64,000 bases of DNA from Ignavibacterium sp. GTDB taxonomy: Bacteria; Bacteroidota; Ignavibacteria; Ignavibacteriales; Ignavibacteriaceae. The DNA is taken from contig NZ_AP026678.1 in NCBI RefSeq assembly GCF_025998815.1, positions 2,232,001 through 2,296,000 of the forward strand. The letters are read 5' to 3'. Under the pieces are notes generated by a model that was not told the DNA's origin, ran no database searches, and worked only from the letters and a program-made list of their open reading frames with translations. A program made the translations under genes and the position numbers. Below are positions 52,376-61,119 of this stretch, one piece after another. Position 1 is the stretch's first letter. Every line of letters starts with the position of its first letter.

Positions 52376-53701
52376 ATGAATCAACTCCATTCTGAACAAC
52401 CTCTTACTCAAAAAGATATTTTTAAATTCTGGCTTCCCCTTGCTGCAACATGGTTAATGATGTCGCTTGAAGGACCTTATCTTGCAGCACTGATTGCACG
52501 ACTACCTGAACCCAAATTTAATCTTGCTGCTTATGGTGTTGCATTTTCTCTTGCAATGATTGTAGAAGCTCCTATAATTATGATGATGAGTGCATCCACG
52601 GCTTTGGTTAAGGATTATAAATCATTTGTTGCATTACGAAAATTTAATTATAGATTAAGTCTCGCATTAACTTTTGCAATGATTGTATTCAGCATTTCAC
52701 CTGTCTTTTATTTTGTTACTGAAGATCTAATTGGTCTTCCGCATAATGTTGCATATCTGACTCATCTGAGTATCATCATTTTAATTCCCTGGCCTGGTGC
52801 AATTGGCTACAGAAGATTTTATCAGGGAATTTTGATAAGGAATAATCAAACGAGATTTGTAGCATTTGGAACATTGATAAGATTAATTTCAATGTCAGCA
52901 GTTGCACTATTGCTTTATTTATTCACCCAAATTCCGGGAGCAGCAGTTGGTGCTTCAGCTTTATCTTCCGCAGTAATTATGGAAGCTTTGGCAAGTAGGA
53001 TAATGGCAAACAATCTTCTGAAAAAAATAAAATCAGACATTTCATCAATCGAACAAACTTCAGAATTATCACAGAAAGAAATCTTCACTTTTTATTACCC
53101 ACTTGCACTAACTTCTATATTAACCCTTGGTGTTCAGCCCTTTGTTACATTTTTTGTGGGACAGAGTAGAAATGCTTTGGAGTCATTCGCAGTCTTACCT
53201 GTTGTTACTTCGTTCGTTTTCATTTTCAGAGGACTTGGGCTTTCATATCAGGAAGTTGTGATTGCTTTAATCGGGGACAATTTTGAATATGCACCTCAGA
53301 TAAAATCATTCGCAATTAAACTTGCATCAATCACTGCGGGCACTTTGATTATTATTGCTTTTTCTCCTTTGAGAGATTTATGGCTGGAAGGTGTTTCGGG
53401 ATTAAGTCAATCACTTGCAGTATTTGCTCATCTTCCTTTAATGATTATGTCCTTCTTTCCGGCAATGACAGTTCTCATCAGCTTTGAAAGAGCGATACTT
53501 GTAAAAAATAAGCATACAAAAACCATAACTATAGGAACTGCAACAGAGTTTATCAGCATTATAATTGTACTTGGCATTTGTATAAAATATTTTGATTTGG
53601 TTGGTGCTGTTGCGGCAACCATTGCCTTCGTAATAGGAAGAATGGCTGCGTGTGCTTATCTGTTTCCTCCTGTATTAAAAGCATTGAATCTTAAAACATA
53701 A
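52376..53701 (+). CDS. MATE/MOP-superfamily-like multi-pass exporter
   Basis: The 441-residue protein has about 12 hydrophobic helices in two halves of six, with hydrophilic loops between. The first (IFKFWLPLAATWLMMSLEGPYLAALIARL) and seventh (IFTFYYPLALTSILTLGVQPFVTFFVG) openings match each other, the symmetry of MOP-superfamily flippases and MATE exporters. YRRFYQGILIRNNQTRFVAFGTLIR resembles ANKH-like members, which might suggest export of an anion such as pyrophosphate or citrate. That assignment is tentative. No Shine-Dalgarno site is obvious. Divergent from the DUF3365 gene. It precedes MsrB by 36 bp. Confidence 0.75.
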   Translation: MNQLHSEQPLTQKDIFKFWLPLAATWLMMSLEGPYLAALIARLPEPKFNLAAYGVAFSLAMIVEAPIIMMMSASTALVKDYKSFVALRKFNYRLSLALTFAMIVFSISPVFYFVTEDLIGLPHNVAYLTHLSIIILIPWPGAIGYRRFYQGILIRNNQTRFVAFGTLIRLISMSAVALLLYLFTQIPGAAVGASALSSAVIMEALASRIMANNLLKKIKSDISSIEQTSELSQKEIFTFYYPLALTSILTLGVQPFVTFFVGQSRNALESFAVLPVVTSFVFIFRGLGLSYQEVVIALIGDNFEYAPQIKSFAIKLASITAGTLIIIAFSPLRDLWLEGVSGLSQSLAVFAHLPLMIMSFFPAMTVLISFERAILVKNKHTKTITIGTATEFISIIIVLGICIKYFDLVGAVAATIAFVIGRMAACAYLFPPVLKALNLKT

Positions 53702-53737
53702 TTACTGATTATTGACTTAATAAAAGAAGGAATTTTT

Positions 53738-54280
53738 ATGTTAAGAATTTTGTTAATTGGTATTACTATAATTTTTGCTACTGTTTTTATAATCTCGTTT
53801 AACAATTACAGTCAACAAGAACGATCTGGTAATTATAATTTATCAGTTGCAGATTCAACAAAGAATAAGGAGAAAAAAATGGACGATAAAATCATAAGGT
53901 CTGAAGAGGAATGGAAGAAAATTTTAACTCCCGAACAATACAGAGTGCTTCGGGAAAAAGGAACAGAAAGAGCTTACACAGGAGAATACTGGAATCACTT
54001 TGAAGAAGGCGTTTATAAATGTGCGGGATGTGGGGCGGAACTATTTTCTTCGGACACAAAATTTGATTCACATTGTGGCTGGCCAAGTTACTTTACTCCC
54101 CTTGCAGGAGATAGAGTTATCTATAAAGAAGATAGAAGTTATGGAATGATAAGAACTGAAGTTTTATGTGCTAAATGTGGTGGACACCTTGGACATGTTT
54201 TTGATGATGGTCCGGAACCAACCGGATTAAGATACTGCATTAATTCTGTTTCTTTGGTTTTTGAAAAAAGACCGAAGTAA
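53738..54280 (+). CDS. msrB: Exported peptide-methionine (R)-S-oxide reductase MsrB
   Basis: A hydrophobic N-terminus (about 2-20, uncleaved anchor or signal) is followed by a complete MsrB domain. It has zinc cysteines C95/C98 (CAGC) and C144/C147 (CAKC), SHCGWPSYF (C113) and the catalytic C167 in RYCINS. It repairs oxidised methionine, here most likely in envelope proteins, using the thioredoxin-like supply that reaches the periplasm. AAGGAATTTTT before the start is weak. It follows the exporter gene by 36 bp. Confidence 0.93.
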   Translation: MLRILLIGITIIFATVFIISFNNYSQQERSGNYNLSVADSTKNKEKKMDDKIIRSEEEWKKILTPEQYRVLREKGTERAYTGEYWNHFEEGVYKCAGCGAELFSSDTKFDSHCGWPSYFTPLAGDRVIYKEDRSYGMIRTEVLCAKCGGHLGHVFDDGPEPTGLRYCINSVSLVFEKRPK

Positions 54281-54315
54281 TAAATTTCTGATTAGACTAT
54301 ATTGTGTCCGGAATT

Positions 54316-54648
54316 ATGAAAAAAGTTTTATTCGTCTGCACACAAAACAGGTTAAGAAGTCCAACAGCTGAAAATGTTTTCAGTAATTACCGTGGAATTC
54401 AGGCAAAGTCTGCAGGTTTGGATCCACACGCCAAAGTTCATCTCACATCTGAAATGGTTGACTGGGCAGATATAATCTTCGTAATGGAGAATATTCATCT
54501 CGATAAAATCAGAAAGAAATATTCAGGAAAGCTGAGGGGTAAAAAGTTAATCTGTCTTAATATTCCTGACGAATATGATTTTATGCAATCGCAACTTATT
54601 GAGATATTGAAAGACAGAGTTTCAAAGCATCTGAAAGCTTTAAAATGA
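54316..54648 (+). CDS. Low molecular weight protein-tyrosine-phosphatase-like protein
   Basis: Starting at ATG 54316, the 110-residue protein has the P-loop VCTQNRLRSPTAE (C-x5-R), then FSNYRGIQAKSAGLD, MVDWADIIFVME and NIPDEYDFMQSQL with a DEYD acid motif. It is shorter than classical LMW-PTPs (~150 residues) and matches a compact subfamily. A phosphatase or related thiol role is likely. A GTG at 54304 has no advantage. It lies 23 bp after msrB, probably co-transcribed. Confidence 0.85.
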   Translation: MKKVLFVCTQNRLRSPTAENVFSNYRGIQAKSAGLDPHAKVHLTSEMVDWADIIFVMENIHLDKIRKKYSGKLRGKKLICLNIPDEYDFMQSQLIEILKDRVSKHLKALK

Positions 54649-54680
54649 AAAAGCCGTTCCTTATTCAGAAACGGCTTTAT
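54649..54680. terminator. Bidirectional terminator
   Basis: AAAGCCGTT (from 54650) pairs with AACGGCTTT (to 54678) around a short loop, directly after the PTP-like stop codon and before the convergent H-lectin gene stop at 54696. Confidence 0.85.
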
Positions 54681-54695
54681 AAAATTTTAACACAT

Positions 54696-55055
54696 TTATT
54701 TTTCAGCGTGTGCTAACCAATAACCACTTATACTATAAACCTTTGAATCAGCCCAGGTTCTTACCTTAATAGTAAAACCATCTCTCGATACCGACATTGC
54801 TTCTACATTAAATCTGCTGTTTGCATCCTTGTCAGTATCAAGCTGAGTAACTGATAAAAATATTGTTGGTTTTGTATCAAATGGCTTTGGGAATTCAACA
54901 TCAATGGTCATTGTTCGTTCGCCGGTATTTTTATCCATATTGTATCCGGCAACTGAAGGATTAACTGACCATGTGCCGCTTTGAACTTTTGTTTGTGCTG
55001 ATACTAAAGCTGTTAAGGCTAAAAATATTGCTACAACTGCTAATAGTCTCTTCAT
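54696..55055 (-). CDS. Secreted H-type lectin domain protein
   Basis: After a signal peptide (MKRLLAVVAIFLALTALVSA), the 119-residue protein matches the H-type lectin domain. VEFPKPFDTKPTIFLSVTQLDTDKDANSRFNVEAMSVSRDGFTIKVRTWADSKVYSISGYWLAHA carries the repeated F-x-x-P...D...R-x-x-V...F-x-x-x-x-x-T-W-x-D pattern that forms a six-stranded sandwich. In invertebrates the domain binds N-acetylgalactosamine. Bacterial members are secreted and little studied. GGAG supports the start. Single gene between two terminators and a divergent neighbour. Confidence 0.82.
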   Translation of the reverse strand: MKRLLAVVAIFLALTALVSAQTKVQSGTWSVNPSVAGYNMDKNTGERTMTIDVEFPKPFDTKPTIFLSVTQLDTDKDANSRFNVEAMSVSRDGFTIKVRTWADSKVYSISGYWLAHAEK

Positions 55056-55246
55056 TGTTTTCTCCTTTTTTTTGTGATTAATTGATGGATTACCTGCACA
55101 AAATTAGTCAACACCTCTTTTAATTACAATATTCAAACTATCTCCAGAGATAATAAACAGAGAGTGATTCAATTATTTTAACAATTCTTTCAATCGAATT
55201 TAATTCTACTTTTAGTTATCTTAATTGTAATTATTGATAAAAACTT

Positions 55247-56086
55247 ATGATTGCTTATTATAACGGCGATTATTTACCCGTTGAAAATATTTCAATCTCA
55301 CCTTTTGACCGTGGATTTTTATTTTCTGATGGAGTTTATGAAGCATTAAGAACTTATAACAAAAAATTGTTTATGCTTCAGAAACACATTGACAGATTAA
55401 AATATAGTTTGGAACAAACAGGCATTAACTTTTCTGAGTTCGACAAGCTTGAAGAAATCATTTTTACCTGCGCACAAAAAAATAAAATTTCTCAGGACTT
55501 TAGTGTCTATATTCAAATAACCAGAGGAGTTTCATTTCCGAGAACTCATCATTACCATCATCAAATTAAACCCAATCTTTTTGTTTATACTACAGAATTA
55601 AAAAATCGTGAAAGGGAATTAAACGAAGGTGTAAGCGTAATTCTTGAACGCGATATAAGATGGAACAGATGTGATATTAAATCCATTTCACTTCTGCCAA
55701 ATGTAATGGCAAATCAAAATGCTTTTATAAAAGGTTGTTATGACGCTGTTTTCTACAGAGATACTTTTATTACAGAAGGTTCGCATACAAATTTCTTTGC
55801 AATCAAAGATGGAAAGGTAATTACAGCACCATTATCCAATTTTATTCTGAATGGCGTTACAAGAAACATTGTTTTTAGGATTTGTAATGAGAATAATATT
55901 CCAATTGAAGAAGAATACATTTTATTAACAGACATATTCAACTACGATGAATTCTTTCTTTCAGGAACTACAACAGAGATTACGCCGGTTGTAAAAATAG
56001 ATGATAACATTATTGGCGATGGTTTGCCCGGCAAGTTTACTCGAAAAATTCAAAAACTATTTTATGACTTCGTAAAAAATTATTAA
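55247..56086 (+). CDS. Class IV aminotransferase (D-amino acid / branched-chain type)
   Basis: This fold-type IV PLP enzyme of 279 residues has the PLP lysine in CDIKSISLLPNVMANQNA, then EGSHTNFFAIKDG, NGVTRNIV and SGTTTEITPV. The start (YYNGDYLPVENISISPFDRGFLFSDGVYEAL) is typical. The D-alanine aminotransferase subgroup is favoured by RTHHYHHQIKPNLF wording, which would supply D-glutamate for peptidoglycan. Branched-chain or 4-amino-4-deoxychorismate lyase relatives share the fold. It is 3 bp upstream of polB, in one transcript. Confidence 0.87.
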   Translation: MIAYYNGDYLPVENISISPFDRGFLFSDGVYEALRTYNKKLFMLQKHIDRLKYSLEQTGINFSEFDKLEEIIFTCAQKNKISQDFSVYIQITRGVSFPRTHHYHHQIKPNLFVYTTELKNRERELNEGVSVILERDIRWNRCDIKSISLLPNVMANQNAFIKGCYDAVFYRDTFITEGSHTNFFAIKDGKVITAPLSNFILNGVTRNIVFRICNENNIPIEEEYILLTDIFNYDEFFLSGTTTEITPVVKIDDNIIGDGLPGKFTRKIQKLFYDFVKNY

Positions 56087-56089
56087 GCT

Positions 56090-58396
56090 ATGTCAACCTC
56101 AACAGCAAAAGTATTCCTGCTAACCGGCGATTGGTTCGATTATAAGGGAAAGAACATAATCAGACTAATCGGCACATCAAATGAGTTGGGTGCTGTTGAA
56201 ATTCTTATAACTAACAATAAACCCGTTTTCTTTATTGAACGGAATACTATTCTTAATCCTGTTGGAAAAAATTTTTTCAGAAAAGAAACAAAGCTGAAAA
56301 ACTTTGACAGAAAAGATGTCGACGCACTTTACTTCAACACTCAATCTGCGCTTCAGAAATATGATGCTGAATTGATTGAGCAAAATATCAGAACTTTTGA
56401 ATCAGATGTTGACCCATTAAGACGATTTCTAATGGAGAAATTTATTTATGCGCAAATTGAAGTAGAAGGAGAAGTTCAGAAAAAAAATAATATTATCAGA
56501 TTTATTAACCCCAGGATTAAGCCAACAACAGTTAATCCGGAATTTGTAATTGCTTCACTTGATATTGAGACTGGCATAAATCAACTTTATTCAATTGCCG
56601 CTCATCTCACAGGAAGGAAAGGCGAAATCAAAAAAGTTTTTATGCTTGGAGCGCAGCTAAAAAAATCTCCGGATTATATTTCATTCCACTCAACCGAAAA
56701 CGAACTGATTGATAATTTTATACAGTGGTTTAATGAAGTTGATCCGGATATAATTATTGGGTGGCATGTTATCGGATTTGATTTGCTTTTTCTTGAAAGC
56801 AGATGCAATGAATTAAATATTCCATTTAACATCGCACGATCAAATGGTAAAGTAACAATCAGAGCCAGAAAGCCATCAGGATTTTTTGCAAGCATTACAG
56901 GAAGAATTATCATTGATGGTCCTTCATCTTTACGAGCTTCCTTTTTCAACTTTGAAGACTTTAAACTTGAAACAGTAGCACAGGAGTTGTTAGGTACCGG
57001 AAAAACAATTAACCCCGAAAAGAAAAAGGTTGATGAAATAGACAGACTATTCGCAGAAGATAAAATAGCTCTTGCAGAATATAATCTGAATGATGCCGTT
57101 CTTGTTACAGATATATTCAGAAAAACAGGTTTGCTTGAACTATCTGTCCGTCGCTCGCAAATATCAGGGTTGTTTATTGATCAGCTTGGAATGATGACAA
57201 ATGCATTTGACCACTTTTATCTGCCACTTCTGCACCGCAAAGGTTTTGTCGCACCGAATCTTCGTGACATCAAAACAACAGAGCATGCTGAAGGTGGATA
57301 TGTAATTGAACCCGAGCCAGGAATTTACGATAACATAGTTGTACTCGACTTTAAGAGTTTGTATCCCTCTATTATCCGAACTTTTAAGATTGATCCTTAC
57401 TCTCTTCTTATGAAAGATAAGAATACAATTCAAACGCTAAATGATTATAAATTTTCTGCAACTGAACATATCCTCCCGGACTATATTGATGAATTAATGG
57501 CTCAGAGAAAAGAAGCTATTGCCAAAGGTGATAAACAACTCTCGCAGGCAATAAAAATTCTGATGAATAGCTTCTATGGGGTTATGGGCTCTTACGGTTG
57601 CAGATTTTATCATCCGGATTTGCCAAGAGCAATCACTGGCACAGGACACAAACTTTTGATTGGAAGCAAAGATTATCTTGAAAGCAAAAAGTATAAAGTA
57701 GTATATGGTGATACAGACTCACTTTTTATAAAATTAAAAGAAGTTAGCTCAAACGATGGAGAGACACAAGGAAAATTAATTGCAGAAGAACTGAATAACT
57801 ATTGGCAAACAAAGTTGAAGAATGAATATAATGTTCAATCATACCTTGAGCTTGAGTTTGAAAAATTTTATGAAAAGTTTATCATCACACCCGCGCGTGG
57901 TTCAGAAACAGGTGCTAAAAAAAGATACGCAGGTTTGATCACCAAAGATGGTAAAAAAGAAATAGAATTTGTTGGGATGGAATTCGTGCGTTCTGACTGG
58001 ACTAAGCTGGCAAAGGAATTTCAGGAAGAACTTTATATGAAAATTTTTTCGGGAGAAGAGGTGGAAGATTTCATCCGGCAAACAGTTAAAAACCTTAAAG
58101 AAGGTAAGTATGATGAAAAGCTTATTTACCGGAAACGACTAAGGAAAGAAGTTGAAGATTACACTAAAAATGTTCCTCCGCATGTAAGAGCAGCAAAAAT
58201 GTTAAGAGAACCAGGTGATGTTGTTTATTATGTGATTACAGAACGAGGACCTATTCCAATACAATTAAAATATAACGATATTGATTATTCTCATTACATT
58301 GAAAAGCAGTTAAAGCCAATCGCTGATTCTGTGTTGGGATTACTTGGTAAATCTTTCGATTCAATAGTTGGCTCGGATCAAATGAGCTTTTTCTGA
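56090..58396 (+). CDS. polB: DNA polymerase II (family B)
   Basis: The 768-residue protein has the proofreading exonuclease motifs Exo I (SLDIET, D158/E160), Exo II (IIGWHVIGFDLLFL) and Exo III (YNLNDAVLV). Polymerase motif A is DFKSLYPSI (D420), motif B is MNSFYGVMGS and motif C is YGDTDS (D541/D543). Length and order fit bacterial Pol II, which acts in replication restart and damage bypass. It begins 3 bp after a class IV aminotransferase gene, so it is translated from the same message, an unusual pairing. No LexA box is apparent. Confidence 0.95.
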   Translation: MSTSTAKVFLLTGDWFDYKGKNIIRLIGTSNELGAVEILITNNKPVFFIERNTILNPVGKNFFRKETKLKNFDRKDVDALYFNTQSALQKYDAELIEQNIRTFESDVDPLRRFLMEKFIYAQIEVEGEVQKKNNIIRFINPRIKPTTVNPEFVIASLDIETGINQLYSIAAHLTGRKGEIKKVFMLGAQLKKSPDYISFHSTENELIDNFIQWFNEVDPDIIIGWHVIGFDLLFLESRCNELNIPFNIARSNGKVTIRARKPSGFFASITGRIIIDGPSSLRASFFNFEDFKLETVAQELLGTGKTINPEKKKVDEIDRLFAEDKIALAEYNLNDAVLVTDIFRKTGLLELSVRRSQISGLFIDQLGMMTNAFDHFYLPLLHRKGFVAPNLRDIKTTEHAEGGYVIEPEPGIYDNIVVLDFKSLYPSIIRTFKIDPYSLLMKDKNTIQTLNDYKFSATEHILPDYIDELMAQRKEAIAKGDKQLSQAIKILMNSFYGVMGSYGCRFYHPDLPRAITGTGHKLLIGSKDYLESKKYKVVYGDTDSLFIKLKEVSSNDGETQGKLIAEELNNYWQTKLKNEYNVQSYLELEFEKFYEKFIITPARGSETGAKKRYAGLITKDGKKEIEFVGMEFVRSDWTKLAKEFQEELYMKIFSGEEVEDFIRQTVKNLKEGKYDEKLIYRKRLRKEVEDYTKNVPPHVRAAKMLREPGDVVYYVITERGPIPIQLKYNDIDYSHYIEKQLKPIADSVLGLLGKSFDSIVGSDQMSFF

Positions 58397-58535
58397 AACA
58401 GAGATTTATGAAATATTAGTATCCCTCTTCCACATAATTTTATGATTATAATTCAGTTTATAGAACGGTTAAATTTCTTTAAGTTTAATCAGATAATATT
58501 TTCTCATTGTAACAGAAATATTAAGGAATAAAATA

Positions 58536-59936
58536 TTGAAAATTCATTTTATTGGTGGGGCAAGAACAGTTACCGGTTCTTTACATCTGCTTCACATCAA
58601 CGGCAAAAAAATTCTTCTTGAATGTGGTTTATTTCAGGGAAGAAGGAAAGACACTTACGAAAAAAATAAAAACTTCCCTTTCGACCCCAAAGAAATTGAT
58701 GTTTTAATCCTCTCTCATGCACACATTGACCATAGCGGAAACATTCCCAATCTGGTTAGTAAAGGTTTTGATGGACTAATCTATGCAACTGCAGCTACTG
58801 TTGATTTGTGTCAGATAATGTTAAGAGATTCAGCACACTTACAGGAAAAAGACATCGAGTGGGTAAATAAAAAACGCTCAAAGAAAGGTGAACCACCTGT
58901 TGAACCATTATACACGCTTGATGATGTAGAAAAATCAATGGAGCACTTTATCGGTGTTCAATATAATAAAACAATAGAACTGTTTGATGGAATAAATTTT
59001 AGTTTCAGAGATGCGGGTCATATTCTTGGATCTGCGGGAGTTCATTTTGAGATTAAGGAAAATTCAAATAAAAAAATATCACTTGGATTTAGTGGTGATA
59101 TCGGCAGACCGGAATCGCCCGTAATAAAAAGTCCTGATGTTCTCAGAGACCTTGATATTCTGATAATGGAATCAACTTATGGTAACAGGTTACACTCGCC
59201 TTCAGAAGAGGTTGAAGAAGAGCTTGCACAAACAATAAATCAAATTGTGAACAATAGTGGGAAAATAATTATTCCTGCATTTGCTGTTGGTAGAACACAA
59301 ACTATTGTTTATGTGCTTCACAAATTATTTGACCAAAACAGAATTCCGGAAATACCAATCTATGTTGATTCACCTCTTGCAGTTGATGCTACAAATGTTT
59401 TTCGCTCTCATCCTGAATGTCTTGATAGAGAAACATACAGAGTTTTTCTCCAGAACGGAGAAGATCCTTTCGGATTTTCGAGACTAAAGTACATCAAAAA
59501 AGTTGAGGAGTCTAAAGAATTAAATGACAAGCCCGGACCAATGATTATCATTTCTGCTTCCGGTATGGCAGAAGGGGGAAGAATTTTACATCATCTTGCA
59601 AACAATATTGAAAATCCTAAAAATCTTATTTTATTTGTGGGTTACGCTGCGGAACAAACCTTGGCACGAAAAATTATGGATGGTGAAAAAAGGGTGAATA
59701 TTTTCGGCGAAGAGTATGAGGTAAAAGCAAAAGTAAAAACTATGGATTATTTTAGTGCCCACGCTGATCAAAATGAATTATTGGATTATCTTCGTCTAAA
59801 TCCAACAAAGAAGTTAAAGAACATCTTTTTGGTTCACGGAGAGGAGGACCAGGCCATTCCTTTAAGGCAAAAATTATTGACTAAGGGCTACAAAACCGTT
59901 GAATTTCCCGCTTCAGGCAGTATTTATGAGATTTAA
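58536..59936 (+). CDS. MBL-fold beta-CASP nuclease with RMMBL domain
   Basis: TTG-initiated, 466 residues. The metallo-beta-lactamase metal site is SHAHIDHSG, with further histidine/aspartate motifs DAGHILGSA, FSGDIGRPESP and a late ASGMAEGGRILHHL. The beta-CASP insertion contains MESTYGNRLH, IPAFAVGRTQT and the C-terminal RMMBL stretch DYFSAHADQNELLDYL. This is the CPSF73-like bacterial RNase group, acting on RNA in zinc-dependent cleavage. It is a single gene followed by the promoter of rpoD. Confidence 0.9.
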   Translation: MKIHFIGGARTVTGSLHLLHINGKKILLECGLFQGRRKDTYEKNKNFPFDPKEIDVLILSHAHIDHSGNIPNLVSKGFDGLIYATAATVDLCQIMLRDSAHLQEKDIEWVNKKRSKKGEPPVEPLYTLDDVEKSMEHFIGVQYNKTIELFDGINFSFRDAGHILGSAGVHFEIKENSNKKISLGFSGDIGRPESPVIKSPDVLRDLDILIMESTYGNRLHSPSEEVEEELAQTINQIVNNSGKIIIPAFAVGRTQTIVYVLHKLFDQNRIPEIPIYVDSPLAVDATNVFRSHPECLDRETYRVFLQNGEDPFGFSRLKYIKKVEESKELNDKPGPMIIISASGMAEGGRILHHLANNIENPKNLILFVGYAAEQTLARKIMDGEKRVNIFGEEYEVKAKVKTMDYFSAHADQNELLDYLRLNPTKKLKNIFLVHGEEDQAIPLRQKLLTKGYKTVEFPASGSIYEI

Positions 59937-59962
59937 ATCATAAAAAAAGAAACTTTTTTCTA

Positions 59963-59990
59963 TTTACATCATCTAAAAATTTGCTATATT
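59963..59990 (+). promoter_or_regulatory. Candidate sigma-70 promoter of rpoD
   Basis: TTTACA at 59963-59968 and TATATT at 59985-59990 with a 16-bp spacer resemble a near-consensus -35/-10 pair, about 95 bases before the rpoD start. The leader after it contains a small hairpin (TCCCttatGGGA, about 60019-60030). It is placed by pattern only. Confidence 0.35.
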
Positions 59991-60083
59991 TAAAGGTTTC
60001 AAAATAAGCAACTCAAAAATGTCCCTTATGGGATACCATAAATAACAACAAATATTTCCTCACAATAAAGGAGATGAAATAGA

Positions 60084-60944
60084 TTGAAGATCACAAAGCA
60101 ATTCACAAACAGAGAGAGCAAATCGCTTGATCAATACTTACAGGAAATTGGTAAGGTTGACTTACTTACTCCACAAGATGAAATTGATCTTGCGATAAGA
60201 ATTAAAAAGGGAGATGAAAAAGCAAAAGAAAAACTTATTAAAGCTAATCTCCGCTTTGTTGTGAGCGTTGCTAAACAATTTCAAAATCAAGGGCTGTCCC
60301 TCGGTGATTTAATTAACGAGGGAAATATCGGCTTAATAAAAGCCGCTGAAAGGTTTGATGAAACCAGAGGATTTAAGTTCATTTCTTACGCCGTATGGTG
60401 GGTAAGACAATCTATTATGCAGGCAATTGCTGATCAATCAAGAGTAGTTCGTTTACCACTTAACAGAGTTGGTAATCTTACTAAAATCAGCAAAGCTTAC
60501 AGAGATCTTGAGCAGGAATATGAAAGAAAACCAACTACAGACGAACTTGCTCAGATGCTCGATATGACCTCAGAAGAGGTTGCTTATGCTCTTCAGATTG
60601 CTGGTCGTCAGGTATCTATGGATGCGCCTCTTAAAGAAGGTGATGATGGAAAGAATTCATTGATTGATATTCTTCCTAATGAAGATCAACCATTACCTGA
60701 CCAGAAGCTTATGACCGAATCTCTGAAAAAGGAAGTCGCGAATGTTCTCTCAACACTCTCTGAAAGAGAAGCAGAAGTAATTAAATTATACTTCGGAATT
60801 GATGGAGATCATTCAGCCACTTTGGAAGAGATTGGTGAAAGATTTAATCTTACCAGAGAAAGAGTAAGACAAATTAAAGAAAAAGCTCTCAGAAATCTGA
60901 GACAATCTAAAAAGAGCGCAAGACTTAAAGCTTATTTAGGTTAG
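60084..60944 (+). CDS. rpoD: Primary RNA polymerase sigma factor, short Bacteroidota type
   Basis: The 286-residue protein has region 1.2 ([24 protein letters not shown]), region 2 ([26 protein letters not shown]), region 3 ([14 protein letters not shown]) and region 4 ([18 protein letters not shown]). It lacks the N-terminal acidic region 1.1, as in Bacteroidota primary sigma factors. The [20 protein letters not shown] opening is their hallmark. AAGGAG (60068-60073) lies 10 bases before a TTG at 60084, the only credible start. Single gene with a strong terminator. Confidence 0.94.
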   Translation: MKITKQFTNRESKSLDQYLQEIGKVDLLTPQDEIDLAIRIKKGDEKAKEKLIKANLRFVVSVAKQFQNQGLSLGDLINEGNIGLIKAAERFDETRGFKFISYAVWWVRQSIMQAIADQSRVVRLPLNRVGNLTKISKAYRDLEQEYERKPTTDELAQMLDMTSEEVAYALQIAGRQVSMDAPLKEGDDGKNSLIDILPNEDQPLPDQKLMTESLKKEVANVLSTLSEREAEVIKLYFGIDGDHSATLEEIGERFNLTRERVRQIKEKALRNLRQSKKSARLKAYLG

Positions 60945-60949
60945 TTATT

Positions 60950-60978
60950 AAAGCCCCTTATTTTTGAGGGGCTTTTTT
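60950..60978 (+). terminator. Rho-independent terminator of rpoD
   Basis: AAAGCCCCT and AGGGGCTTT flank an 8-nt loop, followed by a run of T. It lies 6 bases after the rpoD stop. Confidence 0.95.
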
Positions 60979-61119
60979 ATTTTAATCAGGGGAATACAGA
61001 CAAATCATTAAATCTTTTCATTTATAATTTTTATTAGCCGTTTATATAACTTCAGTATTTTTTCAAGAATGACTTCACGATTTTATCAATGAAAATTTTT
61101 TAACCATAATTACTTATTT

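Noticed and set aside
60074-60082. A two-codon mini-ORF (ATG AAA TAG) just before the rpoD start
   Set aside because: The ATG directly abuts AAGGAG, too close for initiation. The TTG at 60084 has better spacing and matches the Bacteroidota RpoD N-terminus, so I saw no ground for a leader peptide.
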